This document shows positions 40,120 to 47,380 of a stretch of DNA of 64,000 bases, piece by piece. Under the pieces are notes generated by a model. It did no database searches and was not told where the DNA came from. It saw nothing but the letters and a program-made list of their open reading frames with translations. Numbering within the stretch: the first letter of the stretch is position 1; each line of letters begins with the position of its first letter. A program made the position numbers and the translations under genes. Location: contig NZ_JAERRK010000021.1 in NCBI RefSeq assembly GCF_016741775.1, positions 62,001 to 126,000 of the forward strand. The letters run 5' to 3'. The DNA is from Streptomyces actinomycinicus. GTDB lineage: Bacteria; Actinomycetota; Actinomycetes; Streptomycetales; Streptomycetaceae.

Positions 40120-40806
40120 ATGCCCACCCTGACACTCCCACGTGCCGTCGGCTCCCGCGCGGGCGCCACAGTCGTTCTCACCGCCCTCGCCGCGGCGGGC
40201 GCGTCATGGGTGGCAGCGCCGAGCGCGGTTGCCCAGGGCGAGAACGGCGACATCCGGATCCACAACGCGCGTTCGACCAACCCGCCGTCGTTCGTCGGCT
40301 CGGCGAAGGACGATCCGGTGGTCTGCAAGTTCTTCCTGGAGGCCGTCAACTTCGACACGTTGACCACGATCGCGTACACCATCACGCCGCAGCCCCCGCT
40401 GCCGACGGCTGCCACGGTGACGGGCATCATCCAGCTCGCCGGCGGGGCGGGGCACACCGACCCGCTGGGCCTGGCGGACGGGCAGTACAAGATCAGCTGG
40501 ACGGTGGGGGCGCCTCCCGCCCTGAAGGAGAAGGTCTTCCGCGTCAACTGCCACGACGGCAAGCTGAACGGCGAGCACGGCCCGGACGGGCAGATCGCCG
40601 ACCACCAGCAGCAGAACGACGGCGCCTGGGGCCAGGGCGGCGACCACGACGGCCCCAAGGGCGGTGTGCACGCGGGCGGCGGCGGCCTCATCGACACCGC
40701 GGCCGCCTACGCACCGGTGGCCGGCGCGGCCGCCGTGGGTCTGGTGGCCCTCGGTGGAGTGGTGTACGTCCGCAAGGCCCGCCGGCGGCCCCATGGTGTC
40801 GCGTAG
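40120..40806 (+). CDS. Secreted membrane-anchored protein paired with sortase F
   Basis: 228 residues. Signal peptide to about residue 32 (A-P-S-A-V-A-Q), an extracellular beta-rich domain with two Cys (V-V-C-K-F and V-N-C-H-D), a His/Gln/Asp/Gly-rich spacer, and a C-terminal transmembrane helix with R-K-A-R-R-R-P tail. The arrangement is that of a sortase substrate, but no LPXTG or LAXTG pentapeptide precedes the helix. ATG 40120 has GGAGGA 6 nt upstream. The sortase gene overlaps its end by 14 bp, so the pair is translationally coupled and presumably works together. Confidence 0.82.
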   Translation: MPTLTLPRAVGSRAGATVVLTALAAAGASWVAAPSAVAQGENGDIRIHNARSTNPPSFVGSAKDDPVVCKFFLEAVNFDTLTTIAYTITPQPPLPTAATVTGIIQLAGGAGHTDPLGLADGQYKISWTVGAPPALKEKVFRVNCHDGKLNGEHGPDGQIADHQQQNDGAWGQGGDHDGPKGGVHAGGGGLIDTAAAYAPVAGAAAVGLVALGGVVYVRKARRRPHGVA

Positions 40807-41521
40807 GTACCGACGCAGGCCCTGGCACCGGACCCGCGCCTACCGCCTCGCCAGGACGGCCCTGCTCGTGGTCGTCCTGGTGACGGTGGTGCGGTGCGGC
40901 GGGCACGGCGGACCGGCGGCGCCGGACCGGCCGGGCGGCCCGGACGCGGTGGCGGCCCACGGCGGGAGCGCCGCCCGGGCCGACGGACGAGGCGCCGGCC
41001 GGGAGGGCTCCGAGACCTCCGGCCCCACGTCCTCCGCCCCTCCGGCGCCGCCGCCCCGGCCGCTGCCCCGGTCCCGGCCGACATCCTTCCGCGTGGCCTC
41101 CCTGGGGATCGACGCCCCGGTCACGCCCCTCCGGCTCGACGGGAACCGGCAGTTGGAGTCGCCGCCCGTAGAAGCCCCCAGACTGGTCGGCTGGTACGAG
41201 GGCGGCCCCACGCCGGGCGAGCCGGGCACCGCGATCGCCGTCGGTCACCGCGACACCAGGGTCGGTCCCGCCGTGTTCGCCGGCCTCGCCCAGGTCAAGC
41301 CCGGCAAGCCCGTCGAGGTACGGCGCGCGGACGGCCGTACCGCCGTCTACACCGTGGACCGGGTGAAGGTCTTCGACAAGGCCGGCTTCCCCGACAAGGA
41401 GGTGTACGGCTCCAGCGGGCGCCCGGAGCTGCGGGTGATCACCTGTGGGGGCCTCTTCAGCCGGCGCACGGGCTACACCAGCAACGTGGTGGTCTTCGCC
41501 CACTTCTCCGCCGTGAAGTGA
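40793..41521 (+). CDS. Class F sortase
   Basis: 242 residues. N-terminal membrane anchor (residues 20-34), Pro/Gly-rich stalk of about 65 residues, then the sortase barrel: I-A-V-G-H-R-D-T (catalytic His), L-R-V-I-T-C-G-G (catalytic Cys in the T-C motif) and S-R-R-T-G-Y-T-S-N-V-V-V-F-A (Arg). These are the class F variants. The enzyme sits outside the membrane and joins proteins to acceptor amines, though class F substrates are poorly defined. ATG 40793, with GTG 40796 as alternative. The upstream coupled gene is the likely partner; the LAETG protein at 1454-2464 would more typically be handled by class E sortases, not seen here. Confidence 0.88.
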   Translation: MVSRRYRRRPWHRTRAYRLARTALLVVVLVTVVRCGGHGGPAAPDRPGGPDAVAAHGGSAARADGRGAGREGSETSGPTSSAPPAPPPRPLPRSRPTSFRVASLGIDAPVTPLRLDGNRQLESPPVEAPRLVGWYEGGPTPGEPGTAIAVGHRDTRVGPAVFAGLAQVKPGKPVEVRRADGRTAVYTVDRVKVFDKAGFPDKEVYGSSGRPELRVITCGGLFSRRTGYTSNVVVFAHFSAVK

Positions 41522-41608
41522 CCGGCGGGCCGGCCGGTGTCCGCACCGGTCGGCCCGTTCGCCATGATGTCCCGGAACGTCTGCGGCTCAGGACCGTCTG
41601 GCGCACGA

Positions 41609-41627
41609 AAACTATCGCCGCTAGTTT
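41609..41627. promoter_or_regulatory. TetR-type operator before the aldehyde/alcohol dehydrogenase operon
   Basis: AAACTATCGCCGCTAGTTT: perfect arms AAACTA/TAGTTT with 7-bp spacer, 38 bp before the start codon. It matches the 47309-47327 site at 14 of 19 positions with identical geometry, so the TetR encoded at 46647-47291 is the likely ligand. Confidence 0.7.
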
Positions 41628-41665
41628 GTGTGCCGGACGACGCAGACCCGCCGGGAGGAAGCACC

Positions 41666-43054
41666 ATGAAGGCACACGACGGCCTGTACATCGACGGCGC
41701 CTGGCGCTCCGCCGAGAGCCCGGACGTGATCGAGGTCGTGAACCCCGCCGACGAGCAGATCATCGGCCGGGTCCCCGCGGCCGGCCCCCTCGACGTGGAC
41801 ACCGCCGTACGCGCCGCGCGTGCCGCCCTGCCCGCCTGGTCCGCCACGCCCCCGGCCGAGCGCGCCGCCCGCCTGACCGCCCTCCGGGACGCTCTCGCCG
41901 CCCGCAAGGACGAGATCGCCGAGACGGTCACCGCCGAACTCGGCTCGCCCCTGGGATTCTCCCAGGCCGTGCACGCCGGCGTGCCGATCGGGGTCGCGGG
42001 CTCCTACGCCGACCTGGCCGCGGCCCACCCCTTCGAGGAGAAGGTCGGCAACTCCACCGTCCTGCACGAGCCGATCGGCGTGGTCGGCGCCATCACCCCC
42101 TGGAACTACCCCCTCCACCAGATCGTCGCCAAGGTCGCCCCGGCACTCGCCGCCGGCTGCACGGTCGTCCTCAAGCCCGCCGAGGACACCCCGCTCACCG
42201 CCCAGCTGTTCGCCGAGGCGGTCCACGAGGCCGGTGTGCCCGCGGGCGTGTTCAACCTGGTCACCGGGCTCGGCCCGGTCGCCGGACAGGCCCTCGCCGA
42301 ACACCCCGGCGTCGACCTGGTCTCCTTCACCGGCTCCACCGCGGTCGGCCGGCAGATCGGCGCGGTGGCCGGCGCGGCCGTGAAGAAGGTCGCCCTCGAA
42401 CTCGGCGGCAAGTCCGCCAACGTCATCCTGCCGGACGCCGACCTCGCCAAGGCCGTCAACGTGGGTGTCGCCAACGTCATGTCCAACTCCGGCCAGACGT
42501 GCAGCGCCTGGACCCGCATGCTGGTCCACCGCGACCGGTACGAGAAGGCCGTCGAACTGGCCGCCGGCGCCGCTGCCAAGTACGGCGACCGCATCGGCCC
42601 GGTGGTCAGCGCCAGGCAGCAGGCGAGGGTGCGCGGATACATCGAGAAGGGCATCGCCGAGGGCGCCCGGCTGGTCGCGGGCGGCCCCGAGTCCCCGCGC
42701 GAGAAGGGCTACTTCGTCAGCCCGACCGTCTTCGCGGACGTCACCCCGGAGATGACGATCGCCCAGGAGGAGATCTTCGGTCCGGTCCTGTCGATCCTGC
42801 CCTACGACGACGAGGAGGACGCCCTGCGCATCGCCAACGGCACGGTGTACGGCCTCGCGGGTGCCGTCTGGGCCGCGGACGAGGCCGCGGCCGTGGCCTT
42901 CGCCCGCCGCATGGACACCGGCCAGGTGGACATCAACGGGGGCCGGTTCAACCCCCTCGCGCCCTTCGGCGGTTACAAGCAGTCCGGAGTCGGCCGGGAA
43001 CTCGGCAGCCACGGACTCGCCGAGTACCTGCAGACCAAGTCCCTCCAGTTCTGA
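41666..43054 (+). CDS. Aldehyde dehydrogenase family protein
   Basis: 462 residues, NAD(P)+-dependent oxidation of an aldehyde to the acid. Rossmann and catalytic features: T-P-W-N-Y-P-L, K-P-A-E-D-T-P, F-T-G-S-T-A-V-G-R, E-L-G-G-K-S-A-N (general-base Glu) and S-G-Q-T-C-S-A (nucleophile Cys), P-L-A-P-F-G-G-Y-K-Q-S-G-V-G-R-E at the end. All catalytic residues are present. ATG 41666 has GGGAGGA upstream. Followed after 14 bp by an alcohol dehydrogenase; together they would take an alcohol to the acid. An inverted repeat overlaps the promoter. Confidence 0.94.
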   Translation: MKAHDGLYIDGAWRSAESPDVIEVVNPADEQIIGRVPAAGPLDVDTAVRAARAALPAWSATPPAERAARLTALRDALAARKDEIAETVTAELGSPLGFSQAVHAGVPIGVAGSYADLAAAHPFEEKVGNSTVLHEPIGVVGAITPWNYPLHQIVAKVAPALAAGCTVVLKPAEDTPLTAQLFAEAVHEAGVPAGVFNLVTGLGPVAGQALAEHPGVDLVSFTGSTAVGRQIGAVAGAAVKKVALELGGKSANVILPDADLAKAVNVGVANVMSNSGQTCSAWTRMLVHRDRYEKAVELAAGAAAKYGDRIGPVVSARQQARVRGYIEKGIAEGARLVAGGPESPREKGYFVSPTVFADVTPEMTIAQEEIFGPVLSILPYDDEEDALRIANGTVYGLAGAVWAADEAAAVAFARRMDTGQVDINGGRFNPLAPFGGYKQSGVGRELGSHGLAEYLQTKSLQF

Positions 43055-43068
43055 GGAGTCCGACACTC

Positions 43069-44151
43069 ATGGCCGTACGAGCCGCCGTCCTGCCCGCCAT
43101 CGGCGCCCCGCTGGAGATCACCGGCATCGAGCTGCCCGACCCGGGCCCCGGACAGGTCCGGGTCCGCCTCGCCGCCGCCGGTGTCTGCCATTCCGACCTG
43201 TCCCTGTCCAACGGCACCATGCGGGTGCCGGTGCCGGCCGTCCTAGGCCACGAGGGCGCCGGCACGGTCGTCTCCGTCGGGGAGGGCGTCACCCACATCT
43301 CGCCCGGCGCCCCCGTCGTCCTCAACTGGGCGCCCTCCTGCGGAAGCTGCCATGCCTGCGCGCTCGACGAGGTCTGGCTCTGCGCCAACGCGATGAACGG
43401 CGCCGCCGGCGTCCACGCCCGCACCAGCGACGGCACCGACCTCCACCCCGGCCTGAACGTGGCCGCGTTCGCCGAGGAGACAGTGGTCCCGGCATCGTGC
43501 GTGCTGCCCCTGCCGGACGGGGTTCCGCTGGTCGACGCCGCCCTCCTGGGCTGCGCCGTCCTCACCGGATACGGCGCCGTGCACCACTCGGCGCGGGTCC
43601 GGGCCGGCGAGAGCGTCGCGGTGTTCGGCGTCGGCGGGGTCGGCCTCGCCACCCTCCAGTCGGCCCGGATCGCGGGCGCGTCCCGGATCATCGCCGTGGA
43701 CGTGTCGCCGGCGAAGGAGGACCTGGCCCGCGCGGCCGGTGCCACCGACTACGTCATCGCCTCCGACACCACCCCCCGCGAGATCCGCGCCCTCACCGGC
43801 AAGCAGGGCGTCGACGTCTCCGTGGAGTGCGTGGGCCGCGCGGTCTCCATCCGCGCCGCCTGGGAGTCCACCCGCCGCGGCGGCCGTACGACGGTCGTCG
43901 GCATCGGCGGCAAGGACCAGCAGGTCGTCTTCAACGCCCTGGAACTCTTCCACTGGGGCCGCACCCTCTCCGGCTGCGTCTACGGCAACACCGATCCGGC
44001 CCGCGACCTGCCGGTGATCGCCGGACACGTGCGCGAAGGACGCATGGACCTGGCGGCCCTGGTCACCGAACGGATCGGCCTGGACGGCATCCCGGCAGCC
44101 TTCGAGAACATGCTCGCGGGCAAGGGCGGCCGGGCGCTCGTGGTCTTCTGA
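43069..44151 (+). CDS. Zinc-dependent alcohol dehydrogenase (MDR)
   Basis: 360 residues. Catalytic zinc ligands in G-V-C-H-S-D and G-H-E-G-A-G, structural-zinc Cys set S-C-G-S-C-H-A-C-A-L-D-E-V-W-L-C, and the nucleotide fold V-F-G-V-G-G-V-G-L with a following acidic V-D-V (NAD preference). It interconverts alcohol and aldehyde; the upstream aldehyde dehydrogenase would remove the product. GAGGAG overlapping the upstream stop serves as its SD. Substrate unknown. Confidence 0.93.
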   Translation: MAVRAAVLPAIGAPLEITGIELPDPGPGQVRVRLAAAGVCHSDLSLSNGTMRVPVPAVLGHEGAGTVVSVGEGVTHISPGAPVVLNWAPSCGSCHACALDEVWLCANAMNGAAGVHARTSDGTDLHPGLNVAAFAEETVVPASCVLPLPDGVPLVDAALLGCAVLTGYGAVHHSARVRAGESVAVFGVGGVGLATLQSARIAGASRIIAVDVSPAKEDLARAAGATDYVIASDTTPREIRALTGKQGVDVSVECVGRAVSIRAAWESTRRGGRTTVVGIGGKDQQVVFNALELFHWGRTLSGCVYGNTDPARDLPVIAGHVREGRMDLAALVTERIGLDGIPAAFENMLAGKGGRALVVF

Positions 44152-44244
44152 CCCCCGTCCCCCGACCCCGTTTCCCCGACCCCCGTCCCCGTTTCCCCGA
44201 CCCTCGCCCCCGACCCTCGCCCCCGGCCCTCGTCCTCCGGGCTC

Positions 44245-44260
44245 GCCCGCCCGGGCGGGC
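44245..44260. terminator. Bidirectional hairpin between convergent genes
   Basis: GCCCGCCCGGGCGGGC is a perfect 16-bp palindrome between the alcohol dehydrogenase and EamA genes. Upstream (44152-44240) is a C-rich imperfect repeat of ccccgtttccccgaccc. No gene in the 128-bp gap. Confidence 0.55.
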
Positions 44261-44279
44261 CCCGCTCGTCCTCCGAAGC

Positions 44280-45218
44280 TCAGGACACCTTCTCGGGTCG
44301 CGGCTGTCCGGCCGCGACCCGGGTCGTCCGGCCGTCCCGGGCCCGGGACCGCGACACCGCCACACCCGCCAGACACAGCACCCCGCCGGCCAGCGTGAGC
44401 ACCCCGGGCACCTCGCCGAGCGTCAGCCACGACATCAGCACCACCAGCGCGGGCACGGCGTACGTGGTCGCACCCATCCGGCTGGCGGTGGTACGGGCGA
44501 GGGCGTAGGCCCAGGTGGTGAAGGCGAGCGCGGTCGGGAAGACGCCCAGGTAGACCATGTTCAGGGTGGCCGGCACGGGGGCGTGGGCGACCTCGTGCGC
44601 CAGTTGCCCGGCGAACGGCAGGCAGCCCACCGCGCCGACCAGACACCCGAACGTCGTCACCTGCAAGGCGCTCGCCTGCCCCAGGGCGGGCTTCTGCGCG
44701 ACGACCCCGAAGGCGTACGCGACGGCCGCGAGCAGGCACAGCAGCACGCCGAGCACGGACGAGCCACCGCCGCCGGACATCGAGAGCCCCACCGTCACCG
44801 CGCCGGCGAAGGACACGGCCATGCCGGCCAGCAGTCTCGGCGGCATCGGATCACCGAGCAACCGGCTGCCCAGCAGGGCGATCAGCAACGGGCCGACGTT
44901 GACGACGAGCGCCGCCGTACCCGCGTCCACCTGCTGCTCGCCCCAGTTCAGGACGACCATGTACAGCCCGAACCACAGCAGCCCCGACAGCAGGATCCCG
45001 CGCCAGGCCGACCTCGGCGGCAGTCCCTCCCGGCGTACGGCCCAGATCACCCCCAGCGCGATCACTCCGGCCGCCAGCCGGCCGAGGGCCAGCGCGCCGG
45101 GGGAGTAGGCCTGGCCCGCACTCCGGATCGACACGAAGGCGGAGGCCCACAGCAGCACGGAGACGGCCGCGGCGGCCGGCGCGAGTATGTGGGCACGGTT
45201 CCGGATGACGTTCATCAT
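44280..45218 (-). CDS. EamA/DMT-family exporter
   Basis: 312 residues with ten transmembrane helices in two EamA repeats (W-A-S-A-F-V-S-I-R near the start; N-V-G-P-L-L-I-A-L-L-G at the end of repeat 1; T-W-A-Y-A-L-A-R-T-T-A-S-R and P-A-L-V-V-L-M-S-W-L-T-L-G-E in repeat 2). Likely exports amino acids or small metabolites. ATG 45218 (second ATG at 45215) follows GGGAGC. The region upstream is a 430-bp repeat block, so the promoter is hard to place. Confidence 0.9.
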   Translation of the reverse strand: MMNVIRNRAHILAPAAAAVSVLLWASAFVSIRSAGQAYSPGALALGRLAAGVIALGVIWAVRREGLPPRSAWRGILLSGLLWFGLYMVVLNWGEQQVDAGTAALVVNVGPLLIALLGSRLLGDPMPPRLLAGMAVSFAGAVTVGLSMSGGGGSSVLGVLLCLLAAVAYAFGVVAQKPALGQASALQVTTFGCLVGAVGCLPFAGQLAHEVAHAPVPATLNMVYLGVFPTALAFTTWAYALARTTASRMGATTYAVPALVVLMSWLTLGEVPGVLTLAGGVLCLAGVAVSRSRARDGRTTRVAAGQPRPEKVS

Positions 45219-45267
45219 GCTCCCGAGGCTAGGCAGCGGACACAACCAGGTCCGGCGGAAATCGGAC

Positions 45268-45628
45268 GGCGCCTTGCAGGGGCGCCGGGGACTGCGCGAT
45301 CGGCGGGGGTGAGGCGCCTTGAAGGGGCGCGGGGAACTGCGCGATCGGCGGGGGTGACGGCGCCCTGAAGGGGCGCGGGGAACTGCGCGACCAGCCACGA
45401 CGGGCCCGCGTCCGGCACGCGACGGAACTGCCCGCCACGACGGGCCCGCGCCCGGCACGCGGCGGAACTGCCCGCCACGACGGGCCCGCGTCCGGCACGC
45501 GGCGGAACTGCCCGCCACGACGGGCCCGCGCCCGGCACGCGACGGAACTGCCCGCCACGACGGGCCCGCGCCCGGCACGCGGCGGAACTGCTCGCCACGA
45601 CGGGCCCGCGCCGGGCACGCGGCGGTGC
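45268..45628. repeat. Tandem cluster of a dispersed Streptomyces-type intergenic repeat
   Basis: Three ~45-bp units beginning GGCGCC start at 45268, 45313 and 45359 and share GGGGCGCGGGGAACTGCGCG. The third runs into six 40-bp units starting at 45395, 45435, 45475, 45515, 45555 and 45595 (CCACGACGGGCCCGCG core), nearly identical, apart from alternating t/c and g/a changes. It fills most of the 433-bp gap between EamA and ArsR genes; no gene is supportable inside. Related copies occur at 50342-50468 and 58986-59020 in the opposite orientation. Confidence 0.9.
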
Positions 45629-45651
45629 TCCTCTCCCCGGCGGCCGGACGA

Positions 45652-46365
45652 TCAGCGCAGCGCACTGGGCGGGATGCCGAGCAACGAACCCAGCACCCGC
45701 TCCCCCGACGCCGTCACCTTCACCGCCCGCCCCGACCCGATCCGCACGCACCACCCCACGTCCAGCGCATGCCGGCACAGCGCGGCCCCCGCCGCCCCCG
45801 CGAGGTGCGGCCGCCGCTCGGTCCAGTCGAGGCACGCCCGGGCCGGCGACCGGCGGCCGGAGAGGTCCAGCGGGACACCTGCCGTACGGAACCACTCCAC
45901 CCCCGCGTCCGTCAGCGCGAAGCCCGTGTCCTGCCGCAGAAGCCCCCGGAGGGTCAGCGCGTCCGTGACCGCGATGCCCAGCCGCCCGGCGAGATGGTCG
46001 TAACAGGTACGGCCACGCGCCATCGCTGAGTCCGCGCTCGATTCCCGCAGGGTGCGGGCGGGCTGCCCTGCCTCCGCGGGAGGCACCTGCGCCGCGAGGT
46101 CCTCGACGAGCTGCGCCACGCGCGCGCCGGCCAGCCGCACGTACCGGTGCCGGCCCTGCCGTTCCTCCGCGAGCAGCCCGCCGGCGACGAGCTTGCCGAG
46201 GTGCTCGCTCAGTGTCGACGCGGCCACTCCGGCGTGCCGGGCCAGTTCGCCGGCCGTCCAGGCCCGCCCGTCGAGGAGGGCCAGCAGGCACGCGGCCCGG
46301 GTCCGGTCGGCGATCAGCCCGGCCAGCGAGGCGAGGCCGGCCGCCCGGGGGTCCTTGATGCTCAT
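45652..46365 (-). CDS. ArsR-type winged-helix regulator
   Basis: 237 residues. HTH near residues 10-85: L-I-A-D-R-T-R-A-A-C-L-L-A-L-L-D-G-R-A-W-T-A-G-E-L-A-R-H-A-G-V-A-A-S-T-L-S-E-H-L-G-K-L, then the wing Q-G-R-H-R-Y-V-R-L. The longer C-terminal domain ends with C-L-D-W-T-E-R-R-P-H-L-A-G-A-A-G-A-A-L, a pattern seen in actinobacterial ArsR proteins that respond to small molecules, not metals. No metal-binding Cys cluster in the HTH. ATG 46365. A dyad at 46390-46405 may be its own operator. The downstream exporter gene (EamA) is a possible target. Confidence 0.87.
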   Translation of the reverse strand: MSIKDPRAAGLASLAGLIADRTRAACLLALLDGRAWTAGELARHAGVAASTLSEHLGKLVAGGLLAEERQGRHRYVRLAGARVAQLVEDLAAQVPPAEAGQPARTLRESSADSAMARGRTCYDHLAGRLGIAVTDALTLRGLLRQDTGFALTDAGVEWFRTAGVPLDLSGRRSPARACLDWTERRPHLAGAAGAALCRHALDVGWCVRIGSGRAVKVTASGERVLGSLLGIPPSALR

Positions 46366-46389
46366 GCACCCAGCATGGGGCACCGACAT

Positions 46390-46405
46390 TTCGGCACCGG
46401 CCGAA
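46390..46405. promoter_or_regulatory. Dyad upstream of the ArsR gene
   Basis: TTCGGC-ACCG-GCCGAA: perfect 6-bp arms with a 4-bp spacer, 25 bp before the ArsR start. Candidate autoregulatory site. Confidence 0.5.
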
Positions 46406-46646
46406 CCGTCCTCACGCGCCCACGCCTACGCCCCCGCGCTCGCCAACGCCCCCGCGCCCGCCCACGCCCCGCGCCCGCCCACGCCCCCCCGCACCCGAAC
46501 CCAGACCCGCACCCGAACCCAGACCCGCACCGGAGCCCAAGCCCACACTCAAGCCCAACCCGATCACAGCCCCGAACCCGGACCGGCCCCCAGACCTCAA
46601 CCCGAACCCCAGACCCCGACCCGAACCCCCACCCCCCGGCGCTACA
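46406..46646. repeat. C-rich low-complexity region
   Basis: About 240 bp of CCCGNACCC/CCAGACC hexamer-like repeats, strongest at 46488-46530 (cacccgaacccagacccg, twice, 18-bp period). G-rich on the minus strand. It lies downstream of the TetR stop. No gene seen. Confidence 0.75.
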
Positions 46647-47291
46647 TCACACCCGCACCTGCTCGTACTGCTGCGCGAGTCCGTCCAGCAACGCGCCCAG
46701 GCCCGTCTCGAAGGCCCGTTCGTCGATCTTCTCCTGCTGCTCGGCGAGGAGGTGGGCCTGGCCGAGGTGGGGGTAGTCGGCCGGGTCGTACGCGCTCGCG
46801 TCGTCCACGAAGCCGCCCGCGAACGAGCCGAGTGCCGAGCCCATGATGAAGTACCGCATCAACGCGCCGATGGACGTCGCCTGCGACGGCGGCCAGCCGG
46901 CGTCGACCATCGCGCCGTAGACCGCGTCGGCGAGCCGCAGCGCGGCCGGGCGGCGGCCGGGGCCGCGGGCGAGGACCGGGACGATGTTCGGGTGGTCGCG
47001 CAGGGCGGCCCGGTAGGAGACCGCCCAGTCGTGCAGCGCGGTCCGCCAGTCCCTGCACTCCTCGAACATGGACAGATCGACCAGCGCGCTCACCGAGTCC
47101 GCCACCGCCTCCAGGATCTCGTCCTTCGTGCGGAAGTGGTTGTAGAGCGAGGGCCCGCTCACCCCCAGCTCGGCGGCGAGCCGCCGGGTGGAGACGGCTG
47201 CCAGACCCTCCCGGTCCACGAGTTCCCGGGCCGTCTCGACGATCCGGTCGGTGCTGAGGAGGGGCTTGCGCGGTCGGGCCATGGCGCACAT
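46647..47291 (-). CDS. TetR-family regulator of acyl-CoA dehydrogenase region
   Basis: 214 residues (ATG 47291; a second ATG at 47282). HTH residues 15-60: I-V-E-T-A-R-E-L-V-D-R-E-G-L-A-A-V-S-T-R-R-L-A-A-E-L-G-V-S-G-P-S-L-Y-N-H-F. The C domain has A-L-R-D-H-P-N-I-V-P-V-L-A-R-G-P-G-R-R-P, like tetracycline-repressor C-terminal domains in actinobacteria. It is divergent from an acyl-CoA dehydrogenase with a 19-bp operator between, and a near-copy of that operator lies before the aldehyde/alcohol dehydrogenase operon. Probably senses an acyl-CoA or related metabolite. Confidence 0.92.
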   Translation of the reverse strand: MCAMARPRKPLLSTDRIVETARELVDREGLAAVSTRRLAAELGVSGPSLYNHFRTKDEILEAVADSVSALVDLSMFEECRDWRTALHDWAVSYRAALRDHPNIVPVLARGPGRRPAALRLADAVYGAMVDAGWPPSQATSIGALMRYFIMGSALGSFAGGFVDDASAYDPADYPHLGQAHLLAEQQEKIDERAFETGLGALLDGLAQQYEQVRV

Positions 47292-47308
47292 AGTAGGGCT
47301 GCGGTCAG

Positions 47309-47327
47309 AAACTAGCAGTGCTAATTT
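47309..47327. promoter_or_regulatory. TetR operator in the TetR/acyl-CoA dehydrogenase spacer
   Basis: AAACTAGCAGTGCTAATTT: arms AAACTA/TAATTT (one mismatch) with a 7-bp spacer containing GC..GC. It can cover the divergent promoters; TAGTTT on the minus strand is a possible -10 of the regulator gene. Confidence 0.7.
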
Positions 47328-47380
47328 AAATGTACGGTTTTCAAGATCCGACGACGGATCCGTTCGGTAGGGGTGATCTC

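Noticed and set aside
45229..45618. Minus-strand repetitive protein rich in A-R-A-R-R-G-G-Q-F
   Set aside because: Made by the intergenic tandem repeat; no SD and no non-repetitive part.
45395..45628. CRISPR-like array
   Set aside because: The 40-bp units abut directly with no variable spacers and there are no cas genes.
46406..46646. Telomere or replication-end repeat
   Set aside because: Resembles G/C-rich end repeats only in composition; no palindromes of Streptomyces telomeres and it lies inside a gene-dense region.
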